A DNA stretch of 23,807 nucleotides from DATKYV01 sp035528275 (GTDB taxonomy: Bacteria; Acidobacteriota; Terriglobia; UBA7540), in the NCBI GenBank assembly GCA_035528275.1, contig DATKYV010000064.1, positions 1-23,807 on the forward strand, written 5' to 3'. Made by a program: the position numbers and the translations under genes. The notes under the pieces were generated by a model. The model ran no database searches, was not told the DNA's origin, and saw only the letters and a list, made by a program, of their open reading frames with translations. This document shows, one piece after another, positions 16,486-21,154 of this stretch. Numbering within the stretch: position 1 is the first letter of the stretch; every line of letters begins with the position of its first letter.

Positions 16486-17190
16486 ATGAGCACTGCCGGA
16501 ACGTTGTCGGATTACAATCACCCCTCCATCCAAGCGAAAGCAAACGAAATCTCAGCGGACAAAGCCACCCTATTGGAGAAGGTGGAGAGCCTCTTTCTCT
16601 TCGTTCGTGACGAGGTTAGATTCGGATTTCCGCCAAAGTGGGATGAGGTGAAGGCATCAGAAACAATCCAGTATGGACTAGGTTATTGCAATACGAAAGC
16701 CACATTGTTTCTAGCACTCTGCAAAGCGATCAACATTCCAGCTCGCATCCACACAGGACTCATCGATATCGAGATTATGAGGGGCGTCCTCCCTTCATTC
16801 GCCTTCCCGTTCTTGCCAAGCTCCGGGGGTCATTCATGGCTCGAAATTGAAATTGCAGGCGAGTGGAAACCCGTGGATTCCTATATCAACGACAAGCCGT
16901 TGTATGAGGCAGCTTTGAAGGAACTTCAAGAGAGTGGAGAAGCCACCGGCTTTTCAATCTCCCAGGCCAGAGGACCCAGTAGTTGTGAGTTCAATTTTGG
17001 TGAGAAGGGATTTGTCCATATGGGAGCGGTGATCGAGGACCATGGAACCTGGGATGACTATTCTGAGTACATGTCATCCGGCAAATATGCCCGCTGGAAT
17101 CGAATGCAACTGATCTCGTATCCCATCATCGCATGGATCTGCAATCGAAGGATTGAGAAAATCCGGGCTCAAGAGACGAGAAGGATGTAG
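16486..17190 (+). CDS. Transglutaminase-like cysteine protease-fold protein
   Basis: The 234-residue protein has the transglutaminase-like catalytic triad in context: Cys68 in GLGYCNTKATLFLALCKA, His116 in GGHSWLEIEI and Asp131 in WKPVDSYIND. Such proteins are usually peptidases, amidases or peptide-crosslinking enzymes, and the substrate here is unknown. There is no signal peptide or membrane segment, although a short hydrophobic stretch (LISYPIIAWIC) lies near the C-terminus. The ATG has AGGAG 7 nt upstream. Base composition is close to half G+C, clearly lower than the core genes. Near-identical 40-nt and 78-nt repeats lie on both sides. Both points fit an acquired passenger gene. Confidence 0.8.
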   Translation: MSTAGTLSDYNHPSIQAKANEISADKATLLEKVESLFLFVRDEVRFGFPPKWDEVKASETIQYGLGYCNTKATLFLALCKAINIPARIHTGLIDIEIMRGVLPSFAFPFLPSSGGHSWLEIEIAGEWKPVDSYINDKPLYEAALKELQESGEATGFSISQARGPSSCEFNFGEKGFVHMGAVIEDHGTWDDYSEYMSSGKYARWNRMQLISYPIIAWICNRRIEKIRAQETRRM

Positions 17191-17208
17191 TTTGTCACGT
17201 TGTTCCCT

Positions 17209-17237
17209 GAAAAAGCCCACCCCGGCTGGCCGGGGTG
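17209..17237 (-). terminator. Terminator-like hairpin (minus strand)
   Basis: CACCCCGGC and GCCGGGGTG form a perfect 9-bp stem with a 2-nt loop. On the minus strand it is followed by GGCTTTTTC. It shares GAAAAAGCCCACC (17209-17221) with the element at 17792. It lies well downstream of the HEPN gene on that strand, and on the plus strand it has no T-run. Confidence 0.4.
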
Positions 17238-17268
17238 ACTACCCCTACCCCGCCCGGCGCGACGCGCT

Positions 17269-17293
17269 TGTAGCGCTGACCTTTAGGTCAGCA
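17269..17293 (+). repeat. TGTAGCG-headed hairpin
   Basis: TGTAGC is followed by GCTGACCT, TT, AGGTCAGC, a perfect 8-bp stem. The head is the same as at 16284 (minus), 17343 (minus), 23203 and 23272 (minus), while the stem differs. Confidence 0.6.
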
Positions 17294-17318
17294 CACCTCG
17301 GGGAACAAAGCGGAAATT

Positions 17319-17358
17319 TGCCCACCTGAAGGTGGGCGCTACATCCCCGATTCGCAGC
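17319..17358. repeat. 40-nt repeat, copy 2
   Basis: One difference from 16260-16299. Together the copies bracket the transglutaminase-like gene as direct repeats. Confidence 0.85.
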
Positions 17359-17370
17359 GGCGCCGCGCCG

Positions 17371-17387
17371 GTTCCCCGGAGGGGAAC
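17371..17387. repeat. CCCCGGAGGGG hairpin
   Basis: GTTCCCC, GGA, GGGGAAC forms a perfect 7-bp stem. The core matches the hairpin at 17459-17475, but the outer three base pairs differ on both arms. Confidence 0.6.
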
Positions 17388-17398
17388 AACGTGAGTAG
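17387..17398 (-). repeat. Inverted copy of the 12-nt connector
   Basis: CAACGTGAGTAG is the exact reverse complement of CTACTCACGTTG at 16325-16336. As there, it joins a G+C hairpin to a TCCGTC palindrome. Confidence 0.6.
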
Positions 17399-17414
17399 TC
17401 CGTCAATTGACGGA
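17399..17414. repeat. TCCGTC palindrome
   Basis: TCCGTCAATTGACGGA is a perfect 16-bp palindrome, one of about nine family members between 16.3 and 21.1 kb. Confidence 0.7.
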
Positions 17415-17458
17415 TGAAACCCACGGAAGGGAGTCAGAAACAGAAAACAAAATCATTC

Positions 17459-17475
17459 CGACCCCGGAGGGGTCG
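17459..17475. repeat. CCCCGGAGGGG hairpin
   Basis: CGACCCC, GGA, GGGGTCG forms a perfect 7-bp stem. It abuts the next TCCGTC palindrome. Confidence 0.6.
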
Positions 17476-17517
17476 AATCCGTCAACTGACGGATTGAACC
17501 CGTCGGCTGACGGGTTC
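17475..17517. repeat. Two tandem TCCGTC-type palindromes
   Basis: The first (17475-17496) has the core TCCGTCAACTGACGGA. The second (17496-17517) has the core CCCGTCGGCTGACGGG. The second changes the outer T-A pair to C-G on both arms and keeps the stem. Confidence 0.7.
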
Positions 17518-17534
17518 GCGGAATCTGATGGGGG

Positions 17535-17612
17535 GCCCTTTTCCGGGGGCGCTGCCCCCGGCTACTCACCTTGAATCCGTCGGTCGACGGATTCTTTCCT
17601 GTAGCGGCGGTG
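17535..17612. repeat. 78-nt repeat, copy 2
   Basis: One difference from 16298-16375. It contains the CCGGGGGC/GCCCCCGG hairpin, a one-base variant of the connector, the TCCGTCGGTCGACGGA palindrome (17573-17594 with flanks) and the TGTAGCGGCGGTG head at 17600. Confidence 0.88.
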
Positions 17613-17647
17613 CCTGCCCCGGCAAGCCGTGGGTTCTCACCGCCGAA

Positions 17648-17663
17648 TCCGCCGGTTGGCGTA
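17648..17663. repeat. Degenerate TCCGTC-family palindrome
   Basis: TCCGCCGGTTGGCGTA retains most arm pairing, and the GAATCC left flank is kept. It looks like an ageing copy. Confidence 0.4.
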
Positions 17664-17791
17664 TACATCACGTTCTTTGCTATGTGTGCGGCCGAATGTG
17701 TTTCAAGTGGTCGCCAGGGCATGTTCTTGATGTCCGTCAGCCCACTGCCCCGGCCGGGACGGGGCTGACGGATTCGGGATGTCGCGGGCCC

Positions 17792-17812
17792 GAAAAAGCC
17801 CACCATGGGTGG
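17792..17812 (-). terminator. Probable Rho-independent terminator of the HEPN gene
   Basis: On the minus strand CCACC, CAT, GGTGG is followed by GCTTTTTC, about 60 nt past the HEPN gene stop. The stem is only 5 bp but G+C rich. The flank GAAAAAGCCCACC is shared with 17209-17221. Confidence 0.45.
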
Positions 17813-17837
17813 CCTTGGGGGCTAAATCCGCCATTCA

Positions 17838-17860
17838 CAGACATTAAGAAGCGATGTCTG
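17838..17860. repeat. Imperfect inverted repeat with a second partial copy
   Basis: CAGACAT and ATGTCTG arms flank a 9-nt loop containing CTTCTT. A diverged copy in the opposite orientation lies at about 17710-17737 (CGCCAGGGCAT then TTCTTGATGTCC). Confidence 0.4.
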
Positions 17861-17875
17861 GGCCACCCCCGAGCA

Positions 17876-19063
17876 TCAGAACGGGATGTCTTCCTCTGAC
17901 ACCTTGACTGGCATCCAGGGATAGGATTCTGTGTCGGAAATGAAATCATTTCCGGCGGTAACATCTCCCCAGTATTCCGGGAGTTCCCCTCCGGGTGGCT
18001 GGGACCTGAGCAGATCAAAGTCGAGAGACCATTGAGAAGAATCCCCACTCTTTTCTCGGCGCGAAACAAACTTGCACAGTCGAACAAGCTTCCCCTTAGC
18101 CAACTGGTCTTCTTTGAGGAGATCTATCTCCTGGGTTACTAAGGTTAGGGCGTCTTCCAGAGCTTTTTTGAGTTCAACGTGCGCTTCAGCCAGGACACGG
18201 TGGCTGAAAGTCAAGCCGACTTGTTTGCGGCCGATGGGCCGGAGATCCTTTCCGAGCCTGACGGGTGAGACACGCTCGGTGAGCAGGAGCGCTCGGTCCC
18301 TTAAGGCGGTCGAAATCTCAAGTAAAGCCGGCGTATTAAGGCACGCAATATTGTAGGCCTGCCAGCTGCGTTCTCGGTCGGGAACCCCGCTCGTCGCAAC
18401 GATTCTCTGGTTAAGGGTGATACGAACCCATGACTTCTCGCTGCTCTGCGAGAACACTAAAGATACCAAGTCCGTTCCGAGGGTCCGTAGATGCGTGTAC
18501 CACTCGTCAGGCGTATTCGTTGGCACATTTTGTCGGCACTCAATGAGGTCCACGAGCGTCCGTTCCACCGTCGAGAGCATCTGGTTCGCATTTTGCCTCG
18601 CTACCTCGACATCATTGCTACTCAGCGGCCGAAAGTGAGCAAGCGCATTCCTGATGATTCCTAATTCCTGGAGCTTCAGAGTGACCACGCTCCTTGCTGC
18701 CCGGAAATAGTCCTTGAACGCTGGCCAATAGGAGTCGTGTGTAATTAGTCCGACCAGTTCGCCGCTTGTGAGATGCATTAGCGGAGATTGGATAGGATAA
18801 CTGAGGTAGCCAAAGTCTCTGCCTTGTTCAATGCGGCGCCTCGCAAGTGCAGCGATGGTCGTTTTTCTTTCATCGTCGCTGGAGACCTCCAATTCCCGCC
18901 ATTTCGGACCAAATCGTTCCTTGAGGATCACGTACACGAACAGGCGGAGTGCGTTCTCGACTCGGAAAAGCACCGTGAACGCCTCATAATAGTGAGGAAA
19001 CAGCCAATTAAAAGGGACCTCAACTTTCCCATCGTCGGATTTCTCGACGCCGCGCCAGTCCAT
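17876..19063 (-). CDS. Swt1-type HEPN domain protein
   Basis: About 395 residues from the ATG at 19063, which has GGAGGG 9 nt upstream. A second candidate ATG is 19114 (AAAGG 4 nt upstream). The frame extends to 19267, but that part reads through repeat sequence and is probably not translated. The N-terminal half resembles Swt1-type HEPN domains: FPHYYEAFTVLFRVENALRL, the LTSGELVGLI segment, WPAFKDYFRAA and the motif RNALAH (R138, H143), an Rx4H site of HEPN RNases. The C-terminal 220 residues are not recognised. HEPN proteins are often RNases in toxin-antitoxin or antiviral settings. No partner gene is adjacent. Codon use is less G+C biased than the core genes, suggesting acquisition. Confidence 0.68.
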   Translation of the reverse strand: MDWRGVEKSDDGKVEVPFNWLFPHYYEAFTVLFRVENALRLFVYVILKERFGPKWRELEVSSDDERKTTIAALARRRIEQGRDFGYLSYPIQSPLMHLTSGELVGLITHDSYWPAFKDYFRAARSVVTLKLQELGIIRNALAHFRPLSSNDVEVARQNANQMLSTVERTLVDLIECRQNVPTNTPDEWYTHLRTLGTDLVSLVFSQSSEKSWVRITLNQRIVATSGVPDRERSWQAYNIACLNTPALLEISTALRDRALLLTERVSPVRLGKDLRPIGRKQVGLTFSHRVLAEAHVELKKALEDALTLVTQEIDLLKEDQLAKGKLVRLCKFVSRREKSGDSSQWSLDFDLLRSQPPGGELPEYWGDVTAGNDFISDTESYPWMPVKVSEEDIPF

Positions 19064-19172
19064 GACTAGGTGCCCTCCATAGAAACTTGGCTGTCCCGCG
19101 AATGCGGCATCCATCGCGCCTTTCGCGATGTGCGCAGCCGCCGGGCGATTACCGCAATGCAATAATAACGCC

Positions 19173-19201
19173 TGTATACACCGAGCGCGATTCAAATGCA
19201 A
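19173..19201 (-). promoter_or_regulatory. Weak candidate promoter for the HEPN gene
   Basis: On the minus strand TTGCAT (19201-19196), 17 nt and TATACA (19178-19173) would start transcription near 19166. That is compatible with the 19114 or 19063 start and not with 19267. The match is only partial. Confidence 0.28.
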
Positions 19202-19219
19202 GCGCGTGGAAGCGATGAA

Positions 19220-19235
19220 TCCGTCGGCTGACGGA
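19220..19235. repeat. TCCGTC palindrome flanked by CGATGAAT direct repeats
   Basis: TCCGTCGGCTGACGGA lies between two exact copies of CGATGAAT (19213-19220 and 19238-19245), like a target-site duplication. Confidence 0.6.
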
Positions 19236-19267
19236 AACGATGAATGATGAACGGGGGATTCCCTCAT

Positions 19268-19309
19268 TTAGCGATTTGGTGATTTAGTGATTTTGTGATT
19301 TTGTGATTT
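19268..19309 (-). repeat. 8-nt tandem repeat AAATCACN
   Basis: On the minus strand AAATCACA, AAATCACA, AAATCACT, AAATCACC and AAATCGCT run head to tail, ending AAATGA. The last base of the unit varies. It is non-coding and A+T rich in a G+C-rich region. Confidence 0.7.
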
Positions 19310-19337
19310 GAAGATTGGACTGATAGCTGACCACTGA

Positions 19338-19353
19338 TCCGTCAGCTGACGGA
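19338..19353. repeat. TCCGTC palindrome flanked by ACTGA direct repeats
   Basis: TCCGTCAGCTGACGGA is a perfect palindrome with ACTGA on both sides (19333-19337 and 19353-19357, sharing the last palindrome base). Confidence 0.6.
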
Positions 19354-19384
19354 CTGAAGCCAGAAGTCAGGAGGCAGAGGGGCC

Positions 19385-19466
19385 GAGCTACGCCCTTGCT
19401 GGAGCACGGTTGCGACCTCATGACCGGCTTCGCGAAACAGCTCGACGGCAATGGAGCTTGTCATCC
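19385..19466 (-). pseudogene. Fragment resembling a DUF5615 PIN-like toxin
   Basis: The minus strand reads MTSSIAVELFREAGHEVATV then LQQGRSSA. This resembles the first helix-strand unit (L...GH.V.TV...L.GA) of DUF5615/Mut7-C-like proteins, often found in toxin-antitoxin pairs. The usual N-terminal LLDEN-type strand is missing: the ATG itself comes from the neighbouring repeat (CTCAGGATGACAAGC). After the fragment the frame runs into unrelated sequence and stops inside the palindrome at 19338. If correct, it is a dead remnant cut at both ends. The resemblance is short and needs a profile search. Confidence 0.38.
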
Positions 19467-19545
19467 TGAGCCCATTCGCTTGTCATCCTGAGCACAGCGA
19501 AGGATCCCTTTCAATTTGCTCAGGGTGAACTCCGCGAAGGATCCC
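19457..19545. repeat. Cluster of GTCATCCTGAG / GAAGGATC elements, left side of the GIY-YIG gene
   Basis: GCTTGTCATCCTGAG occurs twice (about 19456-19470 and 19478-19492). The second copy continues through CACAGCGAAGGATCCC (to 19508). A third, rearranged copy (CTCAGGGTGAA, then CGAAGGATCCC, 19519-19545) overlaps the 3' end of the GIY-YIG gene and supplies its last codons and stop. Confidence 0.75.
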
Positions 19546-19834
19546 TCTTGCCGTACCACCCTTCACTCAGGTCTTTCCAGTCGGGGTTTGTCGACTCGAT
19601 CAAGGCAATCTTCTTTGCCCGCAGCCGTCCCTTGATCTGCTTTTCACGATGGATGGCCGCGCGGATATCTCCGAACAACTCGAAATGGACGAGCTGATGG
19701 ATGTTGTACTTGCTGGTGAATCCTGAAATGAGTTTGCGCTTGTGCTCCAGAACCCGCCGCGTCAGGTCATTGGTGACGCCCGTGTATAGCGTGCGGGAGC
19801 GATTTGTCATGATGTAGACGAAGTAGCGCTTCAC
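19520..19834 (-). CDS. GIY-YIG nuclease family protein (UPF0213-like)
   Basis: The 104-residue protein has YFVYIMTNRSRTLYTGVTND (the GIY..YIG equivalents VYIM and YTG), the catalytic Arg in LTRRVLEHK, EKQIKGRLRAKKIALIE with the conserved Glu region, and the usual ending NPDWKDLSEGWY. The family contains small single-domain endonucleases of unknown role. The start is GTG, the only option that keeps the first strand, with a weak ribosome site. The final nine residues (KRDPSRSSP) are encoded by a GAAGGATC repeat. Inverted copies of that repeat family lie on both sides, so the gene appears packaged with them. Confidence 0.85.
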   Translation of the reverse strand: MKRYFVYIMTNRSRTLYTGVTNDLTRRVLEHKRKLISGFTSKYNIHQLVHFELFGDIRAAIHREKQIKGRLRAKKIALIESTNPDWKDLSEGWYGKRDPSRSSP

Positions 19835-19851
19835 GGATTCTTTGCTGGGGC

Positions 19852-19891
19852 TAGATCCTTCGTCCGTCAGATGACGGACTCAGGATGACGA
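19852..19891 (-). repeat. GTCATCCTGAG / GAAGGATC element with a nested TCCGTC palindrome, right side of the GIY-YIG gene
   Basis: On the minus strand CGTCATCCTGAG is followed by TCCGTCATCTGACGGA (19862-19877) and then CGAAGGATCTAG. The outer arms are the same element as at 19479-19508 but inverted, and the CACAG-type centre is replaced by the palindrome. Confidence 0.75.
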
Positions 19892-19898
19892 ATGGTGC

Positions 19899-19952
19899 TC
19901 AGCCGTGGCGCTCAAGGACGCGGGCGAGCTCTTTGCCGGAAACCGACTTCAT
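19899..19952 (-). pseudogene. hicA: hicA remnant (17 codons)
   Basis: The ATG overlaps the hicB stop by 4 nt (ATGA), and the reading is MKSVSGKELARVLERHG then TGA. This is the standard N-terminus of HicA mRNA interferases. The family continues with W.....GSHH, but here the frame stops eight bases before the GTCATCCTGAG element. The catalytic His (in GSHH) is lost, so the toxin is inactive. No remainder of hicA is seen beyond the GIY-YIG gene. Confidence 0.72.
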
Positions 19953-20152
19953 ACGACGATTTCCAGCACCCTGTCTTTGTCAGTTCGCTTGGGCTTTTCC
20001 ACCTCAACGGACAGACACCCCTCGACCGCTTCCTGGACGTTCTTCATCAATTCCTCGAGAGTGTCGCCCTGGGTAGCGCAACCGGGGATGGCCGGAACTT
20101 CGGCCCAGTAGCCACCTTCTTCCGCTTCGTGAACCACAACCTTGATCTTCAA
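19949..20152 (-). CDS. hicB: HicB-like antitoxin, orphaned
   Basis: The 67-residue protein has the HicB fold pattern: KIKVVVHEAEEGGYWAEVPA, IPGCATQGDTLEELMKNVQE, AVEGCLSVE. This short form lacks an added DNA-binding domain and belongs to the group that sits upstream of hicA. The start is TTG with GGAGG 7 nt upstream, a site good enough to fix the start. The following hicA is cut after 17 codons, so the antitoxin has no visible local target. It could be decaying, or it could neutralise a HicA encoded elsewhere. Confidence 0.8.
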   Translation of the reverse strand: MKIKVVVHEAEEGGYWAEVPAIPGCATQGDTLEELMKNVQEAVEGCLSVEVEKPKRTDKDRVLEIVV

Positions 20153-20193
20153 GCTTTGCCTCCACTCGGACTATCTTAGGCCGTCTTCGCCAC

Positions 20194-20222
20194 AAAAGCA
20201 AAAAGGCCACCGCCGGGTGGCC
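20194..20222 (-). terminator. Rho-independent terminator after the purine phosphorylase gene
   Basis: On the minus strand GGCCACC, CGGC, GGTGGCC is a perfect 7-bp stem followed by TTTTTGCTTTT. It lies 34 nt past the stop codon and is the clearest terminator in the window. Confidence 0.82.
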
Positions 20223-20256
20223 ACAGCATGGGCGGAGGCGGCGCGCGCGAGGGACG

Positions 20257-21123
20257 CTACACGATCTTGGGCAGCAGCGCCTCAATCAGGCGGCCAAGGT
20301 TGCGTGCTGCCTGCTTGCCGGCGGCGAGCACGTCCTCGTGCCTTAAAGGTTCAAGACCGAGTCCGGCGGCGCGATTGGTGATAGCTGCCAACGCCAGCAC
20401 CCGCACACCCAACTGGCGGGCGGCAATCACTTCCGCGACCGTGGACATGCCCACGGCATCGGCGCCCAGCGTCCGGAGGGCGCGGATCTCCGCCGGCGTC
20501 TCGTAACTGGGCCCCAGCAGACCCGCATAGACTCCTTCAAAGCACTTCAGCCGCAGCGTCGCCGCGGCCCGGCGCGCCCGGCGCCGCAATTCCGCGTCGT
20601 AAGCGCGTGTCAGGTCGACGAATCGCGTCCCCCAACGGGGATCGTCCGGTCCCGCCAGCGGGTTGGCTCCCTGGAGATTCAGATGGTCGGCGAAAATCAT
20701 GAAACTCCCCGTCGCCGCGTACTGGCCAATCCCTCCCGCCGCGCAGGTCAGGACCAGCGTCTTGACTCCCATAAGAGCAAGCACGCGCACGGGAAATACA
20801 ACTTCGGCGGGCGCGAAACCTTCGTAGAGGTGCGGTCTCCCTTCCAGAACCGCCACCGGGACCTTCCCCCAAACTCCCAGATGGAGCACCCCCGCGTGCC
20901 CTTCAACCGTGGGCCGGGGAAAATGAGGGATCGTCTGGTAAGAGATCGTAGCTCTCTGTTGAAGACTGCGCGCCGCTTCGCCCAACCCTGATCCCAGGAC
21001 CACTCCGACGCGCGGCTGCTCCCCCCAGCGCTTGGCCAGGAAGGCGGCGCTCTCCGCGGCATCTTCGTACCAGAAGCCCGAGCGACGAATTTCTCCGACA
21101 GTTGACGGATTCGATTTTCGCAT
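20257..21123 (-). CDS. Purine nucleoside phosphorylase (trimeric, inosine/guanosine type)
   Basis: The 288-residue protein starts at the ATG at 21123, which has GGAGG 6 nt upstream; the frame extends further but without family similarity. Motifs in order are VGVVLGSGLGEAA, IPHFPRPTVEGHAG (phosphate loop), EGRPHLYEG, LVLTCAAGGIG, FADHLNLQGANPL, then SYETPAEIRALRTLGADAVG with MSTVAEVIAAR and ITNRAAGL, whose Asn marks preference for 6-oxopurines. It cleaves inosine, guanosine or deoxy forms with phosphate. It is 31 nt after the exported nucleoside hydrolase gene, so the two form a salvage pair. Residues about 5-11 are encoded by a degenerate TCCGTC palindrome. Confidence 0.92.
   Translation of the reverse strand: MRKSNPSTVGEIRRSGFWYEDAAESAAFLAKRWGEQPRVGVVLGSGLGEAARSLQQRATISYQTIPHFPRPTVEGHAGVLHLGVWGKVPVAVLEGRPHLYEGFAPAEVVFPVRVLALMGVKTLVLTCAAGGIGQYAATGSFMIFADHLNLQGANPLAGPDDPRWGTRFVDLTRAYDAELRRRARRAAATLRLKCFEGVYAGLLGPSYETPAEIRALRTLGADAVGMSTVAEVIAARQLGVRVLALAAITNRAAGLGLEPLRHEDVLAAGKQAARNLGRLIEALLPKIV
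21094..21109. repeat. TCCGTC-family palindrome inside the phosphorylase start region
   Basis: TCCGACAGTTGACGGA differs from the perfect palindrome at one arm position. It encodes part of residues NPSTVGE of the phosphorylase. Confidence 0.45.
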
Positions 21124-21154
21124 TTCGGCCTCCCTGCTCCGGCGGCTCGGGTCT

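Larger units (their letters stand above)
17191..17875. other. Gene-free palindrome cluster between the transglutaminase-like and HEPN genes
   Basis: No credible coding region is seen in these 685 nt. At least eleven palindromes or hairpins of four kinds are packed here, plus second copies of the 40-nt and 78-nt repeats. Short open frames across it are built from repeat sequence and have no gene-like features. Confidence 0.75.

Noticed and set aside
16260..17612. Insertion sequence or composite transposon around the transglutaminase-like gene
   Set aside because: The flanking repeats are direct and no transposase is present. A recombination cassette remains possible and is reported as such.
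16126..17875. CRISPR array
   Set aside because: Repeats are of several families, irregularly spaced and individually palindromic. There are no uniform spacers and no cas genes.
19064..19267. Longer N-terminus of the HEPN protein, starting at 19267
   Set aside because: The extension reads through a TCCGTC palindrome and its flanks. The ATG at 19063 has a much better ribosome site, and a candidate promoter lies inside the extension.
16126..20190. Prophage or integrative element
   Set aside because: No integrase, structural phage gene, relaxase or attachment-site pair was found. The zone looks like accumulated small insertions.
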